Origin: Acinetobacter tandoii DSM 14970 = CIP 107469
GTDB taxonomy: Bacteria > Pseudomonadota > Gammaproteobacteria > Pseudomonadales > Moraxellaceae
Direction: 5' to 3'
Assembly: GCF_000400735.1 (NCBI RefSeq)
Contig: NZ_KE007368.1
Span: 296,916 to 360,915 of the forward strand
DNA length: 64,000 nucleotides
This document shows, piece after piece, positions 56,044-64,000 of the stretch. A program made the position numbers and the translations under genes. Numbering within the stretch: the first letter of the stretch is position 1; each line of letters begins with the position of its first letter. Under the pieces are notes generated by a model. The model worked only from the letters and a program-made list of their open reading frames with translations, did no database searches and was not told the origin of the DNA.

Positions 56044-56907
56044 CTATGTGCGAGCAAAATTCGCGATTAACTGCGCAATGGCCTCAGGCTGACTTAATAT
56101 TGCCCAATGGTTTGCTTCTAAATCGACCCGCTGAAAATCAGGACTCCATTTTGGTATTTCATCAATCAATGCAGGACTGACAAAATTATCTTTCTTCAAC
56201 ACAATGGCTTGTACTGCACATTGGGCAAAACGTTGTCGTGGCTGAGTCAGTCTAGGCAGAAAGTTCGCCCGATACAGCCCCACACCATACTGACCATCTT
56301 TAGCAATATGCGTATTTAAAGGTAAATCTTGCGCCTGTTCCAACTTTTGTAGCACGCGTCCCCAATACTGAGGCTTAAAGAAACGCCAAACCGTAGGCGC
56401 CACGAGTGGTAGATGAAATGCCATGATGTACCATGACTTACCAAGCTGTTTCAAAAACTGTTGTGGTTGTGTCTTAAATTGCTCACGCATCCAAAATGCA
56501 GCGTGATCTAAACACGGACCAGAAATGGTGGTATAGGACAAAATCCGCTGCCCAAAGTGCTGATCCGTAACCGACTCCCAAGATTGTATAGATCCCCAAT
56601 CATGCGCAGCCAGATGAAATTCACGTTCTGGAAGTACCGCATCGACCACCGCCTGCAAATCTGCTGAAAGTTGTGACAATGCGTAAGCTTGAATGGATTT
56701 CGGTACAGAAGATTGACCTGCTCCACGGACATCATAGGTAATGATATAAAACTGGTTGGCTAATAAACGAATTACAGGTTCCCAGACTTCCTGATTATCT
56801 GGATAACCATGCACCAAGACTAAGGCAGGATTCTGCACCTCTCCCCACACTTTGACATAAAGGTGCTGCTGATCGGTGGTGGTCACCCATTGAGTTTGGA
56901 CTTGCAT
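56044..56907 (-). CDS. Alpha/beta-hydrolase, epoxide hydrolase/dehalogenase-like (287 aa)
   Basis: The oxyanion motif is HGYPDN (33-38). The nucleophile elbow reads AAHDWGS, with an aspartate (Asp103) where serine hydrolases have Ser, as in epoxide hydrolases and haloalkane dehalogenases. The catalytic His is in EANHWAIL (His267). A helical cap with large aromatic stretches (KSWYIMAFHLPLVAPTVWRFFKPQYWG) lies between. The substrate is unknown; the Asp nucleophile points to an alkyl-enzyme intermediate. It is not in an operon with the neighbouring hotdog gene, which is divergent. Confidence 0.82.
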   Translation of the reverse strand: MQVQTQWVTTTDQQHLYVKVWGEVQNPALVLVHGYPDNQEVWEPVIRLLANQFYIITYDVRGAGQSSVPKSIQAYALSQLSADLQAVVDAVLPEREFHLAAHDWGSIQSWESVTDQHFGQRILSYTTISGPCLDHAAFWMREQFKTQPQQFLKQLGKSWYIMAFHLPLVAPTVWRFFKPQYWGRVLQKLEQAQDLPLNTHIAKDGQYGVGLYRANFLPRLTQPRQRFAQCAVQAIVLKKDNFVSPALIDEIPKWSPDFQRVDLEANHWAILSQPEAIAQLIANFART

Positions 56908-57030
56908 ATTATGTTTCCTTTTTGTTTTATCGTATTTTTTCTACAATCAGACGAACTACCGTCGCTTGATTTGCATTTTTTGAGTGTCAGGTTAAGATGA
57001 GATCAAGCTCTTATAAAAATATTTTGCATC

Positions 57031-57516
57031 ATGAGTATTCTCAAAAGATTACAAAGCGTTCCTACCATTACCAAATTTATTCTAAATCGTTATGCTCCAT
57101 ACCGTGGTGCAGGCATTCAGGTCGAAAAGATTGACTTTCCCAACTACCATATTCGGGTCAAAATGCCCCTGACACGCAAGAACCAAAATATTGTTGGAGT
57201 ACATTTTGGCGGCAGTCTCTATTCGATGATCGATCCATTCTACATGTTATTACTGATGCATCACCTTGGCTCAAAATACATCGTCTGGGACAAAGCTGCC
57301 AAGATTCAGTTTTTATCTCCTGGGCGTGGCACTGTCTATGCAGATATTCGAATTGATGCAGCAGAAATTAAACAAATTAAAACCTTGGCAGAGGACTATT
57401 CTCCAGTAAATCGTATTTATCAGTTAAGTATTTATGATGAGGCTGGGGTGCGCATTGCTGAAGTAGAAAAAACAGTCTACATTCGACGTAAAAAAGCCAA
57501 ACCCGATTTAAAATAA
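57031..57516 (+). CDS. DUF4442 hotdog-fold protein (161 aa)
   Basis: This is a small hotdog-fold protein of the DUF4442 group, related to thioesterases. It has the typical NIVGVHFGGSLYSMIDPFYMLLLMHHLG helix-strand core, then VWDKAAKIQFLSPGRGTVYADIRI. There is no signal peptide. It is divergent from the alpha/beta hydrolase gene with 123 bases between. Function is not established; acyl-CoA or acyl-thioester hydrolysis is plausible from the fold. A strong terminator follows immediately. Confidence 0.8.
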   Translation: MSILKRLQSVPTITKFILNRYAPYRGAGIQVEKIDFPNYHIRVKMPLTRKNQNIVGVHFGGSLYSMIDPFYMLLLMHHLGSKYIVWDKAAKIQFLSPGRGTVYADIRIDAAEIKQIKTLAEDYSPVNRIYQLSIYDEAGVRIAEVEKTVYIRRKKAKPDLK

Positions 57517-57543
57517 AAAAGGCGCTATATTCAGCGCCTTTTT
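57515..57543 (+). terminator. Terminator of the DUF4442 gene
   Basis: AAAAAAGGCGCT and AGCGCCTTTTT with a 6-base loop start at the stop codon. The symmetric A- and T-runs would let it also serve the convergent glycine-zipper gene. Confidence 0.9.
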
Positions 57544-57579
57544 CCAATCTTTAAATCTCAGATGTGATACAACAGAGAT

Positions 57580-57939
57580 TTAACGATTATTGTTTTCTAT
57601 TGCAGCCCCAGCACCACCACCAATTGCCCCACCAATTGCAGCACCTGCATCGCCACCAAATACCGACTTACCAATAACAGCACCTACACCTGCACCTACA
57701 CCACTATACGTTGCATTCTTGGTCGAACCACTTTGAGATTTACTTCCTACCGCGGCACCTGCACCTGCACCAAGAGCAGCACCCGTACTGCCACCTACAC
57801 GGCTACCAACGCTACCACCGACTGCACCACCCAAGGCTGCTGCGCCCACACGCTGCTCTGATGCAGACATATTGCTACATCCAGTGAAAACGAGTGCAGA
57901 AACTGTCGCAATAATGGCTAAATTCATTAACTTTTTCAT
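57580..57939 (-). CDS. Glycine-zipper lipoprotein (119 aa)
   Basis: A lipoprotein signal ends in VFTGC (Cys21), followed by a glycine- and alanine-rich domain with GxxxG repeats (VGAAALGGAVGGSVGSRVGG, then AALGAGAGAAVGSKS and DAGAAIGGAIGGGAGAAIE). This resembles OmpA-like glycine-zipper proteins (SlyB and YMGG/Rcc01698 type) that pack transmembrane helices or oligomerise in the envelope. The ATG at 57939 gives the correct signal. Function is not known. A low-complexity composition makes homology calls unreliable. Confidence 0.78.
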   Translation of the reverse strand: MKKLMNLAIIATVSALVFTGCSNMSASEQRVGAAALGGAVGGSVGSRVGGSTGAALGAGAGAAVGSKSQSGSTKNATYSGVGAGVGAVIGKSVFGGDAGAAIGGAIGGGAGAAIENNNR

Positions 57940-58076
57940 GAGTGTATCTCCATTTCCCATTGTCCCAGTAGCAACTCTATAAAAGTATTAAGGAGCGAAG
58001 ATGAAGTTTTATGTAAAAATCCCAATAAAATTACGAGGATTTTGTAACCTGAAAGACTACATTAACTAACTACATC

Positions 58077-58616
58077 TCACTCATCTTTAATCACCACCAC
58101 ATCTTTAGTTGTTTTACCATCATTTTGAATGACAGCATGGGTTGCACTTTTACTATGTTCATGATTTTGAATTTGATTAATCTTCAAATTTTTCTGTACA
58201 GGATCCTGCCCTTTCTTAAACTCAACTCCAGAAGCGTCTAATTGCTTTCCTTCAGCAACGACTTCACCATCTCTGGTCACTTTTGAATTTACTTCAATTT
58301 TTGAAGTCGGCACAATTACACTACCCTTTTGCACCATAGGTGCTTTCATTTTTTCATCAGAAAATTGGGCTTTGTCATCCACAACCACGACATCACGTGC
58401 AACGACATCCTTACCTTTGTTGGTCATTTCAAAAATGGTGGCATTCACGGTGCGAACAGGCTCTCTACCCGGCATAGTTCGAATCACTTGAGTTTTTACA
58501 ATAGGTACCACTGCTTTATCTTCAATCACGATAGCATTGGGCATGGGCGCTGCGAATACAGAACCTGCTGCCAGCATCCCCAATACACTTAAAATTAATT
58601 TATTGTTAAAATTCAT
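58077..58616 (-). CDS. Predicted secreted protein, function unknown (179 aa)
   Basis: A signal peptide (MNFNNKLILSVLGMLAAGSVFA) is cleaved before APMPNAIVIED. The mature part is rich in Val, Lys and Asp (for example DVVVVDDKAQF and PIVKTQVIRTMPGREP), has no cysteines and looks strand-rich. It is acidic-basic mixed and small, so a periplasmic or surface protein is likely. I recognise no family. It lies downstream of rpoC on the same strand but is separated by the rpoC terminator. Confidence 0.65.
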   Translation of the reverse strand: MNFNNKLILSVLGMLAAGSVFAAPMPNAIVIEDKAVVPIVKTQVIRTMPGREPVRTVNATIFEMTNKGKDVVARDVVVVDDKAQFSDEKMKAPMVQKGSVIVPTSKIEVNSKVTRDGEVVAEGKQLDASGVEFKKGQDPVQKNLKINQIQNHEHSKSATHAVIQNDGKTTKDVVVIKDE

Positions 58617-58715
58617 ATTCTTAATACCTTATATTTAATTATGGATTTACGTTTAAGCATAGAACTTTATCCATTTAATTATGTGATTTTTTTTAGTCGT
58701 TCTGCTTCAGAATGT

Positions 58716-58741
58716 AAAAAAGCCACCCGAAGGTGGCTTTT
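58716..58741 (-). terminator. Terminator of the rpoBC operon
   Basis: On the minus strand GCCACC-TTCG-GGTGGC is followed by six Ts, 20 bases after the rpoC stop. The stem and UUCG loop are identical to the rbfA/mnhG terminator at 8978. Confidence 0.92.
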
Positions 58742-58761
58742 CATCATGATTTAAGGACTAA

Positions 58762-61700
58762 TTAAAGACCATTAAACTCATCGCTAAATGCTTGGCTAAG
58801 CGCTTGGTCTACATCAGAGAAGTCATTGTGAAGCTCAAGCTCTGCAGCTTCTGCTTCTTGACGACGACGTTCTAAATGGTAAGCCAAACCTGTACCTGCA
58901 GGAATCAAACGACCTACTACTACGTTCTCTTTCAAGCCACGTAAATCATCTTCTTTACCTGTTACAGCCGCTTCAGTTAACACACGTGTTGTTTCCTGGA
59001 ACGATGCAGCAGAGATGAACGAGTCAGTAGAAAGTGACGCTTTGGTAATACCCATCAACTGGCGTTCAAACTTCGCAGGGAACTTGTTCTGAGCAAGTAC
59101 GGCTTGGTTTTCACCTACAACGCGGATGTAGTCCACTTGTTCGCCTTTGATGAAGCTGGTATCACCACCATCAGTAATGTCTACTTTACGTAGCATCTGA
59201 CGTACAATCACTTCAATGTGTTTGTCGTTGATTTTTACACCTTGGAGACGGTAAACGTCTTGAACTTCGTTCACGATGTAGTTGGTTAATGCAACTTCAC
59301 CTTTCAAGCGTAAAATGTCATGTGGGTTTTGTGGACCATCAGAAATGGTTTCACCACGGTTCACATGTTCACCTTCAAACACGTTGATTTGACGCCATTT
59401 TGGAATCAATTCTTCGTAAATTTCAGAACCATCATCAGGCGTGATTACCAGACGGTTCTTACCTTTGGTCTCTTTACCGAAGCTCACGATACCTGACACT
59501 TCAGCCAAGATTGCATGTTCTTTCGGTTTACGAGCTTCGAACAAGTCCGCAACGCGTGGAAGACCACCGGTAATATCACGAGTACGTGAAGATTCTTGTG
59601 GTACACGACCAATAACATCACCCACACCAATTGTTTCGCCATCACGGACAGAAAGAATTGTGTTTTGTGGCAAGAAGTAGAACTGTTCGCCGCCATCAGC
59701 TGTATCTAATACCACCGCAGGACGTAAATCTTTACCAGAAGCAGGACGTGCTGTTACAGGTAAGATTTCAACAGTTGTCATCCCTGTTGCATCATCAGTT
59801 TTAGAAGTTGCCGTCACACCGTCAGCGATTTGGCTGAAACGGATTTTACCTGCAACTTCGGTAACGAGTGGATGTGTATGCGGATCCCAAGTCGCTACGA
59901 TACCGCCTGCTTCTACAGCTTCGCCATCTTTCAATAAGATTGACGCACCGTATGGCAGTTTATAACGTTCACGCTCACGACCTAAGTCATCTGCAATACC
60001 GATTTCACCTGAACGTGAAACAGAAACTAAGTGACCTTTGGCATGTTGTACAGTTTTCACGTTGTGGAAACGTACAGTACCTTTGTTGCGTACTTGTACA
60101 CTGTTTGCAGCAGAAGTTCGGCTCGCAGCACCACCCACGTGGAAGGTACGCATCGTTAACTGTGTACCTGGCTCACCAATCGATTGAGCAGCCATTACAC
60201 CCACAGATTCACCTGGGTTCACCAAGTGACCACGTGCCAAGTCACGGCCGTAACATTTCGCACACACACCAAATGTAGATTCACAGTTTACAACTGAACG
60301 AACTTTAACTTCATCGACACCTGCTTCTTCAAGGAAGTTTGCAAGTTTTTCGTCAATTAAAGTGTTACGTGGAAGAATAACTTCGTCAGAACCTGCTTTT
60401 TTCACGTCTTCTGCAACTACACGACCCAGTACTCGAGTACCTAAGTTCTCGATTACATCACCGCCTTGAATGAACGGAGTCATGACTAAGCCACCTAAAG
60501 TGCCACAATCAGGCTCAGTGATCACCAAGTCTTGTGCTACATCTACCAGACGACGTGTTAAGTAACCAGAGTTCGCTGTTTTCAATGCAGTATCGGCCAA
60601 ACCTTTACGTGCACCGTGCGTCGAAATAAAGTACTGAAGTACCGTTAAGCCTTCACGGAAGTTCGCCTTAATTGGCGTTTCAATGATCGAGCCATCTGGC
60701 TTTGCCATCAAACCACGCATACCTGCAAGCTGACGAATCTGTGCCGCACTACCACGGGCACCAGAGTCAGACATCATGTAGATACTGTTGAATGATTTTT
60801 GCTTCTCATCTTCACCCTGTTTGTTTTTCACAGTGGTGTAAGACAAGTTGTCCATCATCGCTTTCGCAACTTGGTCATTGGTACGTGCCCAGATATCGAC
60901 AACTTTGTTATAACGCTCGCCCGCAGTTACAAAGCCTTGTTCGAACTGTTGTTCAATTTCACGAACTTCAGTTTCTGCTTTGTCAATAATCACTTGCTTA
61001 GTCGGCGGAATAACCATGTCTTCCATACCTACCGATACGCCTGAACGTGTCGCTTGACGGAAACCAAGGTACATCAATTGGTCAGCAAAGATAACTGTAT
61101 CTTTTAGACCTAATTTACGGTAGCAAGAGTTGATTAACTTCGAGATGTTTTTCTTGGTCATCTCAACGTTAATTTGTTGGAAATCCATACCTTCAGGAAC
61201 AACTTCCCAAAGTAAGCAACGACCTGGTGTTGTATCTACAACGATGGTTTGCTGCTCACGATTACCATTTTCATCAATTACAGTTTGATGTACACGTGCT
61301 TTAACGCGAGCGTGTAATGCAACCTGACCTGTCGCCAATGCACGGTTAACTTCATGCGTATCCGCAAATACCATGCCTTCACCTTTGGCATTGATTGCAT
61401 CACGCGTGATGTAATACAAGCCCAATACAACGTCCTGAGAAGGAACGATGATTGGTTCACCGTTTGCAGGTGACAGGATGTTGTTGGTCGACATCATTAA
61501 CGCACGAGCTTCTAATTGAGCTTCAAGTGTTAATGGTACGTGAACCGCCATTTGGTCACCGTCGAAGTCGGCGTTAAACGCAGCACAGACGAGCGGGTGT
61601 AAACGGATTGCCTTACCTTCAATCAGGATCGGTTCAAATGCTTGAAGACCCAAACGGTGAAGTGTTGGCGCACGGTTCAACATCACTGGATGTTGACGAA

Positions 61701-62961
61701 TTACCGATGCAAGAACGTCCCAAACTTCTGGAGTTTCACGCTCAACCATTTTCTTCGCAGCTTTAATGGTTGTTGCCTGACCAGATGCTTGTAATTTCGC
61801 GAAAATAAACGGCTTGAATAATTCAAGTGCCATTTTCTTCGGAAGACCACATTGATGTAAACGTAAGTTAGGACCTACCGTAATTACCGAACGACCCGAG
61901 TAGTCAACACGCTTACCAAGTAAGTTTTGACGGAAACGACCTTGTTTACCTTTGATCATGTCTGCCAAAGATTTTAATGGACGTTTGTTCGAACCAGTAA
62001 TTGCACGACCACGACGACCATTATCAAGCAACGCATCTACAGACTCTTGTAACATACGTTTTTCGTTACGTACGATAATGTCTGGCGCAGCAAGATCAAG
62101 AAGACGCTTCAAACGGTTGTTACGGTTGATTACACGACGATAAAGATCGTTCAAGTCAGAAGTCGCGAAACGACCACCTTCAAGTGGAACCAACGGACGA
62201 AGATCTGGTGGAAGTACTGGAAGTACATTCATCACCATCCATTCTGGCTTGTTGTTCGACTCTTTGAATGCTTCCATCAATTTCAAACGTTTAGACGCTT
62301 TTTTCAACTTCGTTTCAGACGTTGTTTGTGGAATTTCTTCACGAAGTCGAGAAATCTCAGCTTCAAGATCGATATCTTTCAGCAAGTCTTGAACCGCTTC
62401 CGCACCCATTTTCGCAGTGAATTCATCACCGTGTTCTTCTAACGCATTGAAGTATTCTTCATCGTTAAGAAGTTGGTATTTCTCAAATGGAGTCATACCT
62501 GGGTCAGTTACTACATAAGATTCGAAATACAATACGCGTTCGATATCACGTAGCGTCATATCAAGAAGCAAACCGATACGGCTTGGTAATGATTTCAAAA
62601 ACCAGATGTGTGCAACTGGAGAAGCCAATTCGATGTGACCCATACGCTCACGACGAACTTTCGCAGTTGTTACTTCAACGCCACATTTTTCACAAATGAC
62701 GCCTTTGTATTTCATACGCTTGTATTTGCCACACAAGCATTCGTAATCTTTGACTGGACCAAAAATTTTGGCACAGAATAAACCATCACGTTCTGGCTTG
62801 AACGTACGATAGTTAATTGTCTCAGGCTTTTTAACTTCACCGTGAGACCATGACTTAATCATTTCTGGTGACGCAAGACCAATACGGATGCGATCAAACT
62901 CAACTGGAGCATGACCGTCTGAGTCCGTCTTTTTGCGCATGATATCGAGCAAGTCTTTCAA
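58762..62961 (-). CDS. rpoC: DNA-directed RNA polymerase subunit beta' (1399 aa)
   Basis: This is the catalytic subunit of RNA polymerase. The start is TTG at 62961, with CGGAG and a 7-base spacer upstream; it gives the expected opening [10 protein letters not shown]. The longer frame to a GTG at 63009 adds residues with no family match. Visible parts are the zinc site [20 protein letters not shown], the bridge/clamp region, the magnesium-binding NADFDGDQM motif, the trigger loop region, and the second zinc motif [13 protein letters not shown]. The C-terminus ends with an acidic region. It is the second gene of rpoBC. Confidence 0.98.
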   Translation of the reverse strand: MKDLLDIMRKKTDSDGHAPVEFDRIRIGLASPEMIKSWSHGEVKKPETINYRTFKPERDGLFCAKIFGPVKDYECLCGKYKRMKYKGVICEKCGVEVTTAKVRRERMGHIELASPVAHIWFLKSLPSRIGLLLDMTLRDIERVLYFESYVVTDPGMTPFEKYQLLNDEEYFNALEEHGDEFTAKMGAEAVQDLLKDIDLEAEISRLREEIPQTTSETKLKKASKRLKLMEAFKESNNKPEWMVMNVLPVLPPDLRPLVPLEGGRFATSDLNDLYRRVINRNNRLKRLLDLAAPDIIVRNEKRMLQESVDALLDNGRRGRAITGSNKRPLKSLADMIKGKQGRFRQNLLGKRVDYSGRSVITVGPNLRLHQCGLPKKMALELFKPFIFAKLQASGQATTIKAAKKMVERETPEVWDVLASVIRQHPVMLNRAPTLHRLGLQAFEPILIEGKAIRLHPLVCAAFNADFDGDQMAVHVPLTLEAQLEARALMMSTNNILSPANGEPIIVPSQDVVLGLYYITRDAINAKGEGMVFADTHEVNRALATGQVALHARVKARVHQTVIDENGNREQQTIVVDTTPGRCLLWEVVPEGMDFQQINVEMTKKNISKLINSCYRKLGLKDTVIFADQLMYLGFRQATRSGVSVGMEDMVIPPTKQVIIDKAETEVREIEQQFEQGFVTAGERYNKVVDIWARTNDQVAKAMMDNLSYTTVKNKQGEDEKQKSFNSIYMMSDSGARGSAAQIRQLAGMRGLMAKPDGSIIETPIKANFREGLTVLQYFISTHGARKGLADTALKTANSGYLTRRLVDVAQDLVITEPDCGTLGGLVMTPFIQGGDVIENLGTRVLGRVVAEDVKKAGSDEVILPRNTLIDEKLANFLEEAGVDEVKVRSVVNCESTFGVCAKCYGRDLARGHLVNPGESVGVMAAQSIGEPGTQLTMRTFHVGGAASRTSAANSVQVRNKGTVRFHNVKTVQHAKGHLVSVSRSGEIGIADDLGRERERYKLPYGASILLKDGEAVEAGGIVATWDPHTHPLVTEVAGKIRFSQIADGVTATSKTDDATGMTTVEILPVTARPASGKDLRPAVVLDTADGGEQFYFLPQNTILSVRDGETIGVGDVIGRVPQESSRTRDITGGLPRVADLFEARKPKEHAILAEVSGIVSFGKETKGKNRLVITPDDGSEIYEELIPKWRQINVFEGEHVNRGETISDGPQNPHDILRLKGEVALTNYIVNEVQDVYRLQGVKINDKHIEVIVRQMLRKVDITDGGDTSFIKGEQVDYIRVVGENQAVLAQNKFPAKFERQLMGITKASLSTDSFISAASFQETTRVLTEAAVTGKEDDLRGLKENVVVGRLIPAGTGLAYHLERRRQEAEAAELELHNDFSDVDQALSQAFSDEFNGL

Positions 62962-63044
62962 TTTTTTTCTCCGTGTGTCGAGGAGATTTTCACTTCTCGA
63001 CTGGGTCACAAATATTGTTTTTTCACTGAATAGGGAATCTCAAA

Positions 63045-63116
63045 AAATCCCCCTAAATCCCCCTTTACTAAGGGGGACTTCTCCCCTCTTTCTTAAAGAG
63101 GGATCGGGGGAGATTT
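63045..63116. repeat. Compound palindromic repeat between rpoB and rpoC
   Basis: Outer arms AAATCCCCC and GGGGGAGATTT enclose two hairpins: CCCCCTT-TAC-TAAGGGGG, and CCCTCTTT-CTT-AAAGAGGG. It is much more GC-rich than nearby intergenic DNA. It begins one base after the rpoB stop on the minus strand and looks like a REP-type or miniature mobile repeat. Confidence 0.7.
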
Positions 63117-63117
63117 C

Positions 63118-64000
<883 letters not shown>

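Noticed and set aside
59868..60278. 136-codon open frame antisense to rpoC
   Set aside because: It lies wholly inside the conserved rpoC frame and its His/Arg/Leu-rich product has no recognisable features.

Overview
The window is chromosomal DNA of a gammaproteobacterium, very probably an Acinetobacter (Moraxellaceae). The protein sequences and several gene orders point there: the pilB-pilC-pilD-coaE block, a Mrp antiporter with subunits A and B fused, fadB-fadA, an LpxO-type lipid A hydroxylase, many small secreted proteins and lipoproteins of Acinetobacter type, and an rpoC that starts with TTG. The DNA is moderately AT-rich, with very AT-rich intergenic stretches. No CRISPR array, prophage or integron was seen. 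The only clear mobile element is one intact IS982-family insertion sequence.

Layout: (1) 1-2480, the end of a UvrD-like helicase gene followed by an ATPase of the ABC/SMC type whose hydrolysis motifs are degenerate. (2) 2777-8966, a six-gene Mrp/Mnh/Pha cation/proton antiporter operon (AB, C, D, E, F, G). (3) 9031-15951, minus strand, a translation/transcription block in the order tpiA, secG, tRNA-Leu(GAG), two identical initiator tRNAs, rimP, nusA, infB, rbfA, which matches classic enterobacterial synteny. (4) 16232-20673, type IV pilus pilB, pilC, pilD, then coaE. (5) 20670-25927, a DMT transporter, rlmB, ppnP, recN, yqgE/algH and ruvX. (6) 25972-30529, an aaeA/aaeX/aaeB-like aromatic-acid efflux operon divergent from an IclR regulator. 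(7) 30785-38448, pgsA, a thioesterase, uvrC, an HxlR regulator divergent from a quinone oxidoreductase, a PH-domain membrane protein, lpxO and a lipoprotein. (8) 38899-42237, fadB-fadA for fatty acid beta-oxidation.

(9) 42357-49948, an accessory-looking stretch of poorly characterised secreted, lipid-anchored and small proteins. It includes a two-gene unit whose larger product ends in a ParB-like motif, a putative outer-membrane protein, and frnE. (10) 50039-58616, htpG, a small LprI-like protein, ompW, the IS982 element, an Na+/H+ antiporter, an alpha/beta hydrolase, a DUF4442 hotdog protein, a glycine-zipper lipoprotein and a secreted protein. (11) 58762-64000, rpoC and the 3' part of rpoB, separated by a GC-rich palindromic repeat element.

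The most unusual observations are: the degenerate ATPase next to the helicase; the 61-residue plus 493-residue ParB-like unit; a perfect inverted pair of DnaA boxes beside htpG; a compound palindrome one base after the rpoB stop codon; a shared bidirectional terminator whose loop carries both stop codons of coaE and its convergent neighbour; several clean operator-like palindromes in divergent promoters; and an IS982 copy oriented toward ompW. I did not find convincing evidence for a wholly new multi-gene defence system.
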